A DNA stretch of 64,000 nucleotides, taken from Salipiger sp. IMCC34102. GTDB lineage: Bacteria; Pseudomonadota; Alphaproteobacteria; Rhodobacterales; Rhodobacteraceae. Location: the NCBI RefSeq assembly GCF_004145405.1, contig NZ_SELQ01000004.1:186001-250000 (forward strand), written 5' to 3'. Made by a program: the position numbers and the translations under genes. The notes beneath the pieces are model-generated. The model saw only the letters and a program-made list of their open reading frames with translations. It did no database searches and was not told the origin of the DNA. This document shows, one piece after another, positions 18,508 through 28,407 of the stretch. Every line of letters begins with the position of its first letter. Position 1 is the first letter of the stretch.

Positions 18508-19803
18508 TTGGATGTCCGCAGCCTGATCGCCCGCATCCGCGACGGCGAGGTGCCGCAGGCCGCCGATCTGCAAGGCTTCGCCGCGGGGCTGGCGGACGGA
18601 TCGGTCAGCGATGCGCAGGCCGGCGCCTTTGCCATGGCGGTCTGCCTCAAGGGCCTGTCGGACGAAGGCCGCGTGGCGCTGACCACGGGCATGCGCGACA
18701 GCGGCGACACGCTGGAGTGGGATTTGCCGGGCCCGGTCGTGGACAAGCATTCGACGGGCGGGGTGGGGGATTGCGTCTCGCTGATCCTGGCCCCCCTGCT
18801 TGCCGCCTGCGATGTCTACGTGCCGATGATCTCTGGCCGGGGGCTGGGGCACACGGGCGGCACGCTCGACAAGCTGGAGGCGATCCCGGGCGTGAACGTG
18901 ACACCCGATGCCGCCGCGTTCCGCCGCATCGTGGGCGACGTGGGCTGCGCGATCGTGGGCGCGGGGGGCAACATCGCCCCCGCCGATGCACGGCTTTACG
19001 CGGTGCGCGACGTGACGGCCACGGTTGCGAGCGTCGATCTGATCACCGCCTCGATCCTGTCCAAGAAGCTTTCGGCGGGATTGGGGGCGATGGTGCTCGA
19101 CGTGAAGGTGGGCTCCGGCGCCTTCATGAAGACACAAGACGAGGCGCGGGTTCTGGCGCGCGCGCTGGTGGACACGGCGAACGGGGCCGGGTGCCCGACC
19201 GCGGCCCTTCTGTCGGACATGAACCAGCCGCTCGCCCCCAGCCTGGGCAACGCGACGGAGGTCGCGCTTTGCATGGAGGTGCTGGCCGGCGCCCCCGCCG
19301 CCCCGCGCCTGACCGAGCTTTCGCTGGCGCTGGGCGAACGGCTTCTGACCCTCGCGGGCCAGTCCGATCCGCGCCCCCGGCTGGAGGCGGCGCTGTCCTC
19401 GGGTGCAGCGCTGGAGCGCTTCGCGCGGATGATCCACGCCCTGGGCGGGCCGCCCGACATGGCCGAGGATTGGCGCACCCATTTGCCGAAGGCGCCGGTC
19501 TGCCGGCCGGTCCCGGCCCCGGCAGACGGCCGTGTCGCGGCCATCGACGGTGAGGCGCTGGGCCTCGCCGTCGTTGGCCTGGGCGGTGGACGGGCGCGCG
19601 AAAGCGACCGGATCGACCCCGCCGTCGGCTTGACGGCGGTGGCGGGCCTGGGGCATTGCGTCGCGACCGGCGATCCGCTGGCCTGGGTGCACGCCCGCGA
19701 CGCCGCCACCGCAGAGCGCGCGGCGGCACAGGTGTCCGCCGCGATCACCCTGGGCACGGCCGCCGATACGACGCCCTTGATACTGGACAGGATAGACCCA
19801 TGA
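18508..19803 (+). CDS. deoA: Thymidine phosphorylase
   Basis: The 431-residue enzyme splits thymidine and deoxyuridine with phosphate to the base and deoxyribose-1-phosphate. Family motifs are KHSTGGVGD, the SGRGLGHTGGTLDKLE signature and KVGSGAFM. No ATG lies near the expected N-terminus. A TTG at 18508, two bases after the cdd stop, gives the right length and is the best start. The 3' end overlaps deoB by ATGA. Confidence 0.93.
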   Translation: MDVRSLIARIRDGEVPQAADLQGFAAGLADGSVSDAQAGAFAMAVCLKGLSDEGRVALTTGMRDSGDTLEWDLPGPVVDKHSTGGVGDCVSLILAPLLAACDVYVPMISGRGLGHTGGTLDKLEAIPGVNVTPDAAAFRRIVGDVGCAIVGAGGNIAPADARLYAVRDVTATVASVDLITASILSKKLSAGLGAMVLDVKVGSGAFMKTQDEARVLARALVDTANGAGCPTAALLSDMNQPLAPSLGNATEVALCMEVLAGAPAAPRLTELSLALGERLLTLAGQSDPRPRLEAALSSGAALERFARMIHALGGPPDMAEDWRTHLPKAPVCRPVPAPADGRVAAIDGEALGLAVVGLGGGRARESDRIDPAVGLTAVAGLGHCVATGDPLAWVHARDAATAERAAAQVSAAITLGTAADTTPLILDRIDP

Positions 19804-20996
19804 GCCGAGCCTTCGTGATCGTCATCGACTCCGTCGGGATCGGCGGTGCGCCGGATGCGGACAGGTTTTTCAACGGCGCGACCCCGGACACCGGTGCAAA
19901 CACTGTGGGTCATATCGCGGAAGTCTGCGCGCGTTTGCCGCGCGGCCCCCTGCGGGTGCCGACGCTGGACGCGCTGGGCCTGGGGCGGGCGGTGAAACTG
20001 GCCAGCGGGCTGGACGCGCCGGGCCTCGATGCCGTGCCCACCGGCGCCTGGGGCGCCGCGACGGAAGTCAGCCCCGGCAAGGACACGCCTTCGGGTCACT
20101 GGGAACTCGCGGGCGTGCCGGTGCCCTGGGACTGGACCTACTTCCCCGACACCGATCCCGCGCTTCCCGATGATCTGACCGCCGCGATCTGCGACGCGGC
20201 GGGCACCGACGGCATCCTCGGCAACCGCCACGCCTCGGGCACGCAGGTGATCGAAGACGAAGGCCCCCGCCATATCGAGACGGGCTGGCCCATCGTCTAT
20301 ACCTCCGCCGACAGCGTGCTGCAGATCGCGGCGCACGAGGACCACTTCGGCCTCGATCGGCTTCTGAAGCTTTGCGAGGATCTGGCCCCCCGGGTGCACG
20401 CCATGAAGGTCGGCCGGGTCATCGCGCGGCCCTTCCTGGGCACGGCGGAGGAAGGCTTCAAGCGCACGCCGAACCGCCGCGACTTCGCCATCGCGCCGCC
20501 CAGCCCCACGATCTGCGACGACGTCCACGCCGCGGGCCACGCGGTGCACGCGGTGGGCAAGATCGGCGACATCTTCTCGATGCGCGGGATCACGGACGTC
20601 CGCAAGGGCGCGGATGCCAGGCTGATGGACCACGTCCATGACCTGGCCACCGAGGCGGAGGAGGGCAGCTTCGTCTTCGCCAACCTCGTCGAATTCGACA
20701 GCGAATACGGCCACCGCCGCGACCCGGAGGGCTATGCCGCGCACCTCGAATGGTTCGACGCGGAGCTGGCCAGGTTGCTGCCGGTCCTGCGGGCGGACGA
20801 TCTGCTGATCGTAACCGCCGATCACGGCAACGACCCCACCTGGGTCGGCACCGATCATACCCGCGAACGGGTGCCGGTGCTGATCCACGGCCGCGGCGCG
20901 CGCGCGCTGGGCCAGATCGCGTTCCAGGACGTCGCCGCCACCATCGCGGCCCACCTCGATATCCCCCACAGCGGAAAAGGCACGCCCGTCACATGA
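19800..20996 (+). CDS. deoB: Phosphopentomutase
   Basis: The 398-residue metalloenzyme interconverts (deoxy)ribose-1-phosphate and 5-phosphate, channelling the sugar released by DeoA into central metabolism. The alkaline-phosphatase-superfamily motifs are visible: [13 protein letters not shown] at the N-terminus, DTPSGHWE in the middle and TADHGNDPT with H-T-RE near the C-terminus. Its start overlaps the deoA stop and its stop overlaps the add start, each by ATGA. Confidence 0.95.
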   Translation: MSRAFVIVIDSVGIGGAPDADRFFNGATPDTGANTVGHIAEVCARLPRGPLRVPTLDALGLGRAVKLASGLDAPGLDAVPTGAWGAATEVSPGKDTPSGHWELAGVPVPWDWTYFPDTDPALPDDLTAAICDAAGTDGILGNRHASGTQVIEDEGPRHIETGWPIVYTSADSVLQIAAHEDHFGLDRLLKLCEDLAPRVHAMKVGRVIARPFLGTAEEGFKRTPNRRDFAIAPPSPTICDDVHAAGHAVHAVGKIGDIFSMRGITDVRKGADARLMDHVHDLATEAEEGSFVFANLVEFDSEYGHRRDPEGYAAHLEWFDAELARLLPVLRADDLLIVTADHGNDPTWVGTDHTRERVPVLIHGRGARALGQIAFQDVAATIAAHLDIPHSGKGTPVT

Positions 20997-21982
20997 GCTA
21001 TCGCACCCAGCCCAAAGTCGAACTGCACACGCACCTCGAAGGCATGGCACCGCCCGATTTCATCCGCACCCTCGCGGGCGAGAAGCGCCGGGACCTGTCG
21101 CCGATCTTCAATACCGACGGCGGCTACAAGTTCAAGGACTTCGGACATTTCCTGACCGTCTACGACGAGGCCTGCACCGTGTTGACCGGGCCGGAAGAGT
21201 TCTACCGCCTGACCCGCGCGGTGCTGGCCGAAAGCGCCTTTCACGGCGTCATCTACACCGAGACGTTCCTGTCGCCCGACTTCTGCGGCGGCGGCGATGT
21301 CGCGGCCTGGAAGGACTACCTTGCCGCCATCGCGCAGGCGGCGGCGGATGCGCAGAAGGAGGACGGCATCGTCCTGAAGGGCATCGCGACCGCCGTGCGC
21401 CACCACGGGCAGGACGCCTGCCGCAAGACCGCCCATTGCGCGGCCGAGACCGCCGGCGACTTCCTGACCGGCTTCGGTCTTGCCGGGGCCGAGCTGGAAG
21501 GCCGCCCCGCCGATTTCAGCTACAGCTTCGACATGGCGCGCGAGGCGGGGCTGCGCCTCACTGCCCACGCGGGCGAATGGGGCGATCCCGGCCGCATCCG
21601 CGAGACGCTGGACGCGCTCAAGGTCGAACGCCTGGGCCACGGCATCCGCGCGATCGAGGATGCGGCCCTGACGCAGCGCCTCGCCGACGAGAACATCACG
21701 CTGGAGGTCTGCCCCGGCTCCAACGTGGTGCTGCGCGCCGTCGAAAGCTGGGAGTCGCATCCCATCGTCCGCCTGCGCGACGCGGGCGTGCCGGTCACGA
21801 TCTCGACCGACGATCCGCCGTTCTTCCACACCACGATGACGGCGGAATACGAGGGCCTCGACCGGACCTTCGGCTGGACCGAGGACGATTTTCGCGCGAC
21901 CAACGTCACCGCCGCCCGCGCCGCCTTCTGCGACGAGGCCACGCGGGAGGCGATCCTCAAGCAACTGGAGCCCGCCGCATGA
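20993..21982 (+). CDS. add: Adenosine deaminase
   Basis: The 329-residue zinc amidohydrolase deaminates adenosine and deoxyadenosine to inosine forms. Metal and catalytic motifs are ELHTHLEG near residues 11-18, TAHAGEW in the middle and STDDPPFF near 280. Some members of this family act on adenine instead; the HAGE motif and operon context favour adenosine. It overlaps deoB and upp by four bases each. Confidence 0.93.
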   Translation: MSYRTQPKVELHTHLEGMAPPDFIRTLAGEKRRDLSPIFNTDGGYKFKDFGHFLTVYDEACTVLTGPEEFYRLTRAVLAESAFHGVIYTETFLSPDFCGGGDVAAWKDYLAAIAQAAADAQKEDGIVLKGIATAVRHHGQDACRKTAHCAAETAGDFLTGFGLAGAELEGRPADFSYSFDMAREAGLRLTAHAGEWGDPGRIRETLDALKVERLGHGIRAIEDAALTQRLADENITLEVCPGSNVVLRAVESWESHPIVRLRDAGVPVTISTDDPPFFHTTMTAEYEGLDRTFGWTEDDFRATNVTAARAAFCDEATREAILKQLEPAA

Positions 21983-22629
21983 TCGACCATACCACCGCCG
22001 ACGGGCACCTGACCCACGTCACGCACCCGCTGGTGCAGCACAAGCTGACGCTGATGCGCCGCACCGATACCTCGACGGCCGTCTTTCGCCAGCTTCTGCG
22101 CGAAATCAGCCAGCTTCTGGCCTACGAGGTCACCCGCGGCCTGCCCATGACCACGGCCCGGATCGACACGCCGCTGCAGCCGATGGACGCCCCCGTGCTC
22201 GACGGAAAGAAGCTGGCGCTGGTCTCGATCCTTCGGGCGGGCAACGGGTTGCTCGACGGTATCCTCGAACTGGTACCGTCCGCCCGCGTGGGCTTCGTCG
22301 GGCTCTACCGCGACGAGGAGACGCTGCAGCCGGTGCAATACTACTTCAAGGTGCCGCAGGCGCTCGACGATCGCATGGTGATCGCCGTCGATCCGATGCT
22401 GGCGACGGGCAATTCCTCGGCGGCGGCGATCGACCTGCTGAAACAGGCCGGGGCCACGAACCTGCGGTTCCTGTGCCTTCTGGCCGCCCCGGAAGGGATC
22501 GCCCGTATGAAGGAGGCGCATCCGGATGTGCCCATCGTGACGGCGGCCGTGGACGACCGTTTGAACGATCAGGGGTATATCGTACCCGGACTAGGGGATG
22601 CGGGCGACCGCATGTTCGGCACCAAATAA
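21979..22629 (+). CDS. upp: Uracil phosphoribosyltransferase
   Basis: The 216-residue enzyme converts uracil plus PRPP to UMP, closing the salvage route that starts with cytidine deamination. The PRPP motif [13 protein letters not shown] is exact and the C-terminal [13 protein letters not shown] is the typical UPRTase ending. It is the last gene of the operon. No strong terminator is seen in the 83 bases before the next start. Confidence 0.96.
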   Translation: MIDHTTADGHLTHVTHPLVQHKLTLMRRTDTSTAVFRQLLREISQLLAYEVTRGLPMTTARIDTPLQPMDAPVLDGKKLALVSILRAGNGLLDGILELVPSARVGFVGLYRDEETLQPVQYYFKVPQALDDRMVIAVDPMLATGNSSAAAIDLLKQAGATNLRFLCLLAAPEGIARMKEAHPDVPIVTAAVDDRLNDQGYIVPGLGDAGDRMFGTK

Positions 22630-22712
22630 GCCCCCAAATGCCGCATCCTCGCTTTACTTGACGGGCTTTGTTTGCGATTCTCGGACCCAGTTGCGGGTAC
22701 GAGGGTGTCATC

Positions 22713-24083
22713 ATGCGGTATTTCGACAAAACGGCGGGTCTTGCGTTGACGTTCGGGCTTCTCGGCGCGCTGCCGGTTGCGGCGCAGGACATTCCGGCCG
22801 AATTTCCGCCCAGCAGCTACGAAGGCCAGCAATACGTTGACAGCGAAGGCTGCGCCTTCATCCGTGCCGGAATGGACGGGCGGGTGAACTGGGTGCCGCG
22901 CGTCGATCGCGCCCGCCGGCAGTTGTGCAACTTCCAGCCGAGCCTTCCCCGGATCGCCGAGGCGGAGCCTGAACCCACAGCCCCGGTGGCCACCCCCCCG
23001 GTCGTCACGGCCACCGCGACGCCCGCACCCACCCCCGCGCCGCCTGCGGCCCCGGTGATCCGCGAACCGCGCCCGGCTGCGACCGTCGCAGCTGCGGCAC
23101 CGCCGCGCGCCTCGACCCCCCGCGTGATCGCGGCGGCCCCGGCCACGGCACCCGCACCGCGCCGGATCTCCCGGGCGGAGGCCTGCAGCGGACGGTTCGG
23201 AGTGCAGCCCGGGTTCGTGAGCGAGAGCACCGGCCGGCCGATCGATTGCGGCCCGGCCCCGGTCCGCACCGCGCGTGCCGCACCGGTGGTGAGCGCGCCG
23301 CAGGTGACAAATCAGGGCACCCAGCCCCTGCGCCTGACGCTGGAGCAAGCCTGCGCGCGGATCGCGGGCGGCGCGAACCTTGTGACGACGACGGGCGCGC
23401 CCATCGCCTGCCCGAGCCAGGCGCCCGTGCAGATCGCTCAGGCCCCGATCATGCAGGCCCCGCTCATGGTGCCGCGCGACATCCCGGCGTCGAACGCCAA
23501 TGCCTGCGGGGTCTCGCGCCTGGCATCGGTTCCGGGCGTGCGCTGTGGACCGCAGGCATTGTCCCCGTCGGGATTGACCACCCGCAGTGTCGCGGGCCCT
23601 GCTGTGGCCAGCATCTCGACGCGCAGCGTGACCCCTACCGCAAGAGCGCAGGTGCCTACATCAAGGGCGGTGCCCGCCTCGAACGCGGTGGCCGCAGTGG
23701 CGCGCCCGCAGGTCCTGGCAGGCTATGACCGCGTCTGGGAGGATGGCCGGATCAACAGCCAGCGCGGGCTGCCTGCCGCGACGGCGCATGCGGTCGCCCC
23801 GCAGCCGCGGATCTCCAGCCGGTCGGTGGCGCCCGCCGCGACCCCGGTGCCGCGCGCCACGGCCAGCGGCCATCGCTACGTGCAGGTCGGCAGCTTCGGC
23901 GTCCCCGAGAATGCAGCGCGCCTGATCGCGCGGTTGCAGGCGGCGGGCCTTCCGGTCGCCTCCGGCCGGTCCGGCGGGCTCAAGGTCGTGGCGGCGGGGC
24001 CGTTCGCCAGTGCGGCGGACCTGAACCGCGCGCTGGGGATCGTCCGGTCGATGGGCTTTGCGGACGCCTACACTCGCGGCTGA
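22713..24083 (+). CDS. SPOR-domain cell-envelope protein, Ala/Pro-rich
   Basis: The 456-residue protein has a signal peptide (cleavage near VAAQD), a Cys-containing N-terminal module, a long Ala/Pro/Thr-rich region and a C-terminal SPOR domain (about the last 75 residues, beginning YVQVGSFG and ending MGFADAYTRG). SPOR domains bind denuded septal peptidoglycan, so a role at the division site is likely. Four segments share a pattern of paired cysteines about 20-25 residues apart, several with a G-PI-C ending. The start at 22713 (GAGGGT upstream) avoids an unconserved 15-residue leader. Confidence 0.88.
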   Translation: MRYFDKTAGLALTFGLLGALPVAAQDIPAEFPPSSYEGQQYVDSEGCAFIRAGMDGRVNWVPRVDRARRQLCNFQPSLPRIAEAEPEPTAPVATPPVVTATATPAPTPAPPAAPVIREPRPAATVAAAAPPRASTPRVIAAAPATAPAPRRISRAEACSGRFGVQPGFVSESTGRPIDCGPAPVRTARAAPVVSAPQVTNQGTQPLRLTLEQACARIAGGANLVTTTGAPIACPSQAPVQIAQAPIMQAPLMVPRDIPASNANACGVSRLASVPGVRCGPQALSPSGLTTRSVAGPAVASISTRSVTPTARAQVPTSRAVPASNAVAAVARPQVLAGYDRVWEDGRINSQRGLPAATAHAVAPQPRISSRSVAPAATPVPRATASGHRYVQVGSFGVPENAARLIARLQAAGLPVASGRSGGLKVVAAGPFASAADLNRALGIVRSMGFADAYTRG

Positions 24084-24084
24084 C

Positions 24085-25086
24085 CTAGAGGTCGCAGATC
24101 CCCTGCAGCCGGATCCAATCCTCGTCGCTCAAGACCACGGCGCCGCCTTCGGGCGGCGTCTGCGTGAGCAGCAGGGCCGCATCCTGACCTCGTTCGGTCC
24201 GCACCGGCGCATAGGCGGCGGGCGAGATGCGGGCGCGGGCGAAGCGCTCCAGCAGGCGTGCCTCCGACGGCACCGGCACCGGCCCGTCGAGCAACCTGTC
24301 CGCGTAGTCGCGCAGGCTTTCCGCAGGCAGATCCCCGGTCGTCATAAGCGTCACCGTGGCCCGAAGCCCGGCCTGCCTGAGAAGCGGATCGAGCGGATCC
24401 TCCACCGAGGCACGCGCCGACAGAAGTTCCCCGGCGGCCACGGCGGGATCGTCGTAGCGCGCGAGCGTGGCCTGTCCGATCACCGCGATGCCGCCCGGCA
24501 GGACCACGGGACCGGGCAGGGCGGCGGGCAGCACCACGGCCTGCCCCGTGGTCCCCAGCCGAGACCGCAGCCGCGCCAGCGCCGCCGTGCCGCGCGCCTC
24601 GCGGCACGCGGGTCCCGTTCGCGCCTGCATATGGCCCAGGATGCGCGCGCCCAACTCCGCCCGCTGTGCGGCGGGCGTGGCCCCGCGCGCCTGCGAGCGC
24701 AGCGCGTCAGGCCCGAGCGACGCCGCGGCGATCCCCGCCGCCGCCAGCAGGGCGAGCGTCAGGAGGGTCCGCAGCCGACCGGGGCGGGGCTGCGCGCGTC
24801 CCAAGGCGCCGCGCACCGCCTCGATGGCCTCGATCATCTCGGCATCGTCGATCTCCAGCCGTTCGACGCTGTCCGGCCCAGGCGAGAAGATCGCGGGCGT
24901 CGTGCCGGGATTGAGGCGCATCACCGCGGGAAGCGACCAATGGGTCAGGGGCCGCTCCGCCGTGTCCGAGACCACCAGCGTGGCCGACCCGAAAGAGACC
25001 AGCACTTCGCGGCGCTGCGCGTCCGCCGTCTCGCGCCAGAGCCCGAGGCTTTCCAGCCGGTCGTAGCGGTCCAGCGCCGTCTTCAT
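24085..25086 (-). CDS. Single-pass membrane protein with degenerate M48-peptidase-like domain
   Basis: The 333-residue protein has a soluble N-terminal part (1-100), one membrane helix (about 106-124) and a C-terminal domain. The C-terminal segment LPGGIAVIGQATLARYDD (196-213) resembles the strand-helix block that precedes HExxH in M48 metallopeptidases. At the HExxH position there is ELLSARA, so the zinc site is missing. I infer an inactive relative or a remote fold similarity; no function can be assigned. The ATG at 25086 overlaps the stop of a small upstream reading frame by ATGA. Confidence 0.72.
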   Translation of the reverse strand: MKTALDRYDRLESLGLWRETADAQRREVLVSFGSATLVVSDTAERPLTHWSLPAVMRLNPGTTPAIFSPGPDSVERLEIDDAEMIEAIEAVRGALGRAQPRPGRLRTLLTLALLAAAGIAAASLGPDALRSQARGATPAAQRAELGARILGHMQARTGPACREARGTAALARLRSRLGTTGQAVVLPAALPGPVVLPGGIAVIGQATLARYDDPAVAAGELLSARASVEDPLDPLLRQAGLRATVTLMTTGDLPAESLRDYADRLLDGPVPVPSEARLLERFARARISPAAYAPVRTERGQDAALLLTQTPPEGGAVVLSDEDWIRLQGICDL

Positions 25087-25256
25087 TCGGTGTCCGTGCG
25101 CAGGAACGGGGTAGAGGTACCGCGACGCCGGTTCGTCGTCGCCCTGTGCGCCGCGTCGAAGCGCCACGTCAGGCCAGCGGATAGGTCAGGCCGGGCCCGC
25201 GCGGCGCAGGTCGGACGCGCGCCGTCCATATCCGTTTCGTCCACCGTGCAGGGCAT
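25083..25256 (-). CDS. Possible 57-residue small protein
   Basis: A short frame starts at an ATG (25256) with AAGAGGA six bases upstream and ends in a TGA overlapping the next ATG by four bases, which is the pattern of a translationally coupled pair. The peptide is hydrophilic and Arg/Thr-rich with no recognised motif. Codon bias alone cannot decide it, so it may be only an upstream leader frame. Confidence 0.4.
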   Translation of the reverse strand: MPCTVDETDMDGARPTCAARARPDLSAGLTWRFDAAHRATTNRRRGTSTPFLRTDTE

Positions 25257-25350
25257 GAAATCCTCTTCGATCGCCTGGCCGCAACTTCGCACCCCGCGCG
25301 GGGCAATACAATCCTTGCGCGTGCGCCGCAGGGCCCTGCAAACTGCCGCC

Positions 25351-26013
25351 ATGATCTATTCGCCCGGACGCCGGTTCCTGTTCATCCATATCCCCAAGAC
25401 CGGCGGCACGTCCTTCGCGCGGGCCTACGAGGCGCGCGCGCGGGCCGATGACATCCTGGTGGGCGACACGCCCAAGGCGCAGCAACGTCAGCGCCGGCAG
25501 AGGGACCTTTCGGTGGCGGGGCGGCTTTGGAAACACAGCACCTTGGCGGACCTTCACGGGCTGGTGCCGGCGGATGACCTGTGCCGGATGGTCCTGGTCC
25601 GCAATCCCTGGGACCGCATGGTCAGCTATTACCACTGGCTTGGGGTTCAACGCTTCGATCACCCGGCCGTCCGCCTGGCGCAGAGGCTTGAATTCACGGA
25701 CTTTCTCAACCATCCGCAAACCGTCGCGGGGCTGCGACGCCAGCCCTATGCCGCCTATGTGCGCGACCGCCTGGGGGAGGTGGCGCCCACCCACTTCGTA
25801 CGGATCGAGGCCTTCGAGGAGGACTTCGCACCGGTCGCGAGGCACCTCGACTTCTCGCTGGAGCTTCCGCGCGAAAACACCTCGAAGCGTGCGCGCGATT
25901 GGCGGGGCTATTATTCGGATACAGATGCCGCCCTGGTGGGCGAGCTTTGCGCGGCCGACATCGCGCGGTCGGGATATAGTTTCGCGCCTTCGTTTCCGGT
26001 CAGCGAGACCTGA
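25351..26013 (+). CDS. Sulfotransferase family protein
   Basis: The 220-residue protein has the two PAPS-binding elements of sulfotransferases: IPKTGGTS at residues 14-21 (5'-phosphosulfate loop) and RNPWDRMVSYY at 84-94 (3'-phosphate binding). It would transfer sulfate from PAPS to a hydroxyl or amino group of an unknown acceptor, such as a surface glycan or small molecule. No glycan-synthesis genes are nearby. The ATG at 25351 fits the family N-terminus. Confidence 0.88.
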   Translation: MIYSPGRRFLFIHIPKTGGTSFARAYEARARADDILVGDTPKAQQRQRRQRDLSVAGRLWKHSTLADLHGLVPADDLCRMVLVRNPWDRMVSYYHWLGVQRFDHPAVRLAQRLEFTDFLNHPQTVAGLRRQPYAAYVRDRLGEVAPTHFVRIEAFEEDFAPVARHLDFSLELPRENTSKRARDWRGYYSDTDAALVGELCAADIARSGYSFAPSFPVSET

Positions 26014-26106
26014 CATTTCGCCAGCGCAGGTGCCGGCAGCGCGCCCGACGCCTGCACTGCAGGCGGCTCGACCGACCGCTGCCTTCCGGGCAAAGGTCGT
26101 ACATGC

Positions 26107-26133
26107 AAAAAGGGGGGCCGAGGCCCCCCTTTC
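26107..26133 (-). terminator. Rho-independent terminator of the fad cluster
   Basis: Read on the minus strand, GGGGGGCC pairs with GGCCCCCC across a short loop and is followed by TTTTT. It lies about 40 bases beyond the stop of the fadJ-like gene and is a convincing intrinsic terminator. Confidence 0.8.
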
Positions 26134-26171
26134 GCATAGCGTGATCCGTCGCGCCGCGCGGGGCGTTTCCG

Positions 26172-28373
26172 TCAGGCGGCAGCCTTGCTGTCCTCGCCGG
26201 TGCCGAAGCGGCCGTAGAAGGTCCCGTTCGACGAGGCCAGTTCGCGCAGCAGATCGGGGCAGGCGAAGCGGTCCCCGAAGCGTTCCGTCAAGGTGTCGCA
26301 TTGTTCGGCCGCGTAGGGCGCGCCGATGATGTCGAGCCAGCTGAACGGACCGCCCGACCACGGGGCGAAGCCCCAGCCCAGGATGGCGCCCACGTCGCCT
26401 TCGCGAATGTCCGTCAGCACGCCGTCTTCCAGGGCGCGCACCGCTTCCAGCACCTGCGCGAAGAGCAGGCGGTGCTGCACGGTGGTCAGATCCGGCTGCT
26501 CGTCCGAGACGGGATATTCCGTCGCGAGCTCCTCCCACAGGCCGGTCCGCTTGCCCTTCTCGTCGTAGGCGTAGAACCCGGCCTTCGACTTGCGGCCCAG
26601 GCGGCCCTTGTCGGCCATGGAGAAGAGGATCTCGTCCACCTCCTCGTCGGGGTAATCCTCGCCCATGGCGGCCTTGGTCGCCTTGGCGATCTTGACGCCG
26701 AGGTCGATCGAGGTCTCGTCCACCAGTTGCAGCGGTCCGAGAGGCATGCCCACCAGCTTGGCCGCGTTCTCGATCAGCGCGGGCTCCACTCCTTCCTTCA
26801 CCATGCGGATCCCCTCGTTGATGTAGGGAATGATGCAGCGGTTGGCGTAGAAGAAACGCGCGTCGTTGACGACGATCGGCGTCTTGCGGATCTGGCGCAC
26901 GAAGTCGAGCGCCTTGGCCACGGCGACGTCACCGGTCTGCTTGCCCTTGATGATCTCGACGAGGTTCATCTTGTCGACCGGGCTGAAGAAGTGGATGCCG
27001 ATGAACTTTTCGGCGTCCTGTGCCGCCTCGGCCAGTTCGGTGATCGGCAGGGTGGAGGTGTTGGTGGCGAAGATGCAATCGGGGCCCACGACCTCCTGCA
27101 CCTTGCGGGTGACGTCGGCCTTCACGCCCATGTCCTCGAAGACCGCCTCGACGATCAGGTCGCAGCCTTCGAGGGCGGCGTAATCCGTCGTCGCGTCGAT
27201 CAGGCCCAGCACCTGGTCCTTCTTCTCGGGCGTGGCCTTCTTGCGGCTGATGCCCTTGTCCATGTAGTCGGCGGTGTAGCTCTTGCCCTTGTCGGCCGCC
27301 GATTGCTCGGAATCGATGAGGACGACCTTGATCCCCGCCAGGGCCGAGACCAGCGCGATCCCCGCGCCCATCATGCCCGCGCCGATCACGCCGACCTTGG
27401 CGACCTTCTGGTCGGCCACGTCGGGGCGGTTGGCGCCTTTCTCGAGCTTTTCCTTGTTGATGAAGAGAGAGCGGATCATGGCGGAGGACGAAGGGTTCAG
27501 CAGGACGTGGGTGAACCACCGCGCCTCGATCTTCAGCGCCGTGTCGAAGGGCACCAACGCGCCTTCGTAGACCGCCGACAAAAGCGCCTTGGCCGCCGGG
27601 TAGACGCCTTGCGTGTTGCCGTTGACCATGGCGGAGGCGCCCACGAAGGTCATGAAACCCGCCGGGTGATAGGGTGCGCCCCCGGGCATCTTCCAGCCCT
27701 TTTCGTCCCAGGGCTTCACGATGGCGGGGCCGGACAGCACCCATTCCTTCGCCTTGGCGACCAGCTCGTCGGCGGGGACGACCTCGTCGATGATCCCGGC
27801 CTTCATCGCGGCCTTGGGGTCCTGCAGCTTGCCCTGCAGCAGGATCGGAGAGGCCGCCATGGCCCCCAGCTTGCGGCTGATGCGCGTCGTGCCGCCGGCG
27901 CCGGGGAAGATGCCGACCATGATCTCCGGCAGGCCGATCTTGGCCTTGGGATTGTCGGCGGCAAAGATCCGGTGGCAGGACAGCGGCAGTTCCAGCCCGA
28001 TGCCCAGCGCCGTGCCGGGCAGGGCGGCGGCGATCGGCTTGCCGCCCTTGTTCTTGTCGTCCATGCCCGCGCGCTCGATCTTGCGCAGGATGCGGTGGAT
28101 CTCCTGGATGCCTTCGAAGATGCCGGCGGCGGGATCCTCGCTTTCGTCACGCATCTGCGCGATGATGTTCAGATCCATCCCGCCCGCGAAGGAGCCGTCC
28201 TTGCCGGATGTGATGACGATCCCCTTCACGGCGTCGTCGGCCAGGGCCTCGTCGATCAGCCGGTCGAGGTCCGCGAACCCCTGCTGGTTCATCACGTTCA
28301 TGGATTTACCCTGGGTGTCCCAGGTCAGCAATGCGACGCCGTCGGCGTCCGTGGTCATCGTGAAATCGCTCAT
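26172..28373 (-). CDS. fadJ: Multifunctional fatty-acid oxidation protein (enoyl-CoA hydratase/3-hydroxyacyl-CoA dehydrogenase)
   Basis: The 733-residue protein is the alpha subunit of the beta-oxidation complex. The N-terminal crotonase domain (about 1-190) contains IVITSGKDGSFAGGMDL and IGLPEIMVGIFPGAGG. It is followed by the NAD-binding 3-hydroxyacyl-CoA dehydrogenase domain with GAGMMGAGIA (near 335-345), the ATNTSTLPITELA block, and two C-terminal helical domains. It hydrates trans-enoyl-CoA and oxidises the hydroxyacyl-CoA. FadB and FadJ cannot be cleanly separated by eye; the symbol is approximate. It is the last gene of the fadA cluster. Confidence 0.92.
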   Translation of the reverse strand: MSDFTMTTDADGVALLTWDTQGKSMNVMNQQGFADLDRLIDEALADDAVKGIVITSGKDGSFAGGMDLNIIAQMRDESEDPAAGIFEGIQEIHRILRKIERAGMDDKNKGGKPIAAALPGTALGIGLELPLSCHRIFAADNPKAKIGLPEIMVGIFPGAGGTTRISRKLGAMAASPILLQGKLQDPKAAMKAGIIDEVVPADELVAKAKEWVLSGPAIVKPWDEKGWKMPGGAPYHPAGFMTFVGASAMVNGNTQGVYPAAKALLSAVYEGALVPFDTALKIEARWFTHVLLNPSSSAMIRSLFINKEKLEKGANRPDVADQKVAKVGVIGAGMMGAGIALVSALAGIKVVLIDSEQSAADKGKSYTADYMDKGISRKKATPEKKDQVLGLIDATTDYAALEGCDLIVEAVFEDMGVKADVTRKVQEVVGPDCIFATNTSTLPITELAEAAQDAEKFIGIHFFSPVDKMNLVEIIKGKQTGDVAVAKALDFVRQIRKTPIVVNDARFFYANRCIIPYINEGIRMVKEGVEPALIENAAKLVGMPLGPLQLVDETSIDLGVKIAKATKAAMGEDYPDEEVDEILFSMADKGRLGRKSKAGFYAYDEKGKRTGLWEELATEYPVSDEQPDLTTVQHRLLFAQVLEAVRALEDGVLTDIREGDVGAILGWGFAPWSGGPFSWLDIIGAPYAAEQCDTLTERFGDRFACPDLLRELASSNGTFYGRFGTGEDSKAAA

Positions 28374-28407
28374 GTCGTTGTCCTTTCCAAGACCGGGATC
28401 GCGCGGA

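Noticed and set aside
22657-22685. TTGACG as a -35 element for the SPOR gene
   Set aside because: No acceptable -10 hexamer at the right distance.
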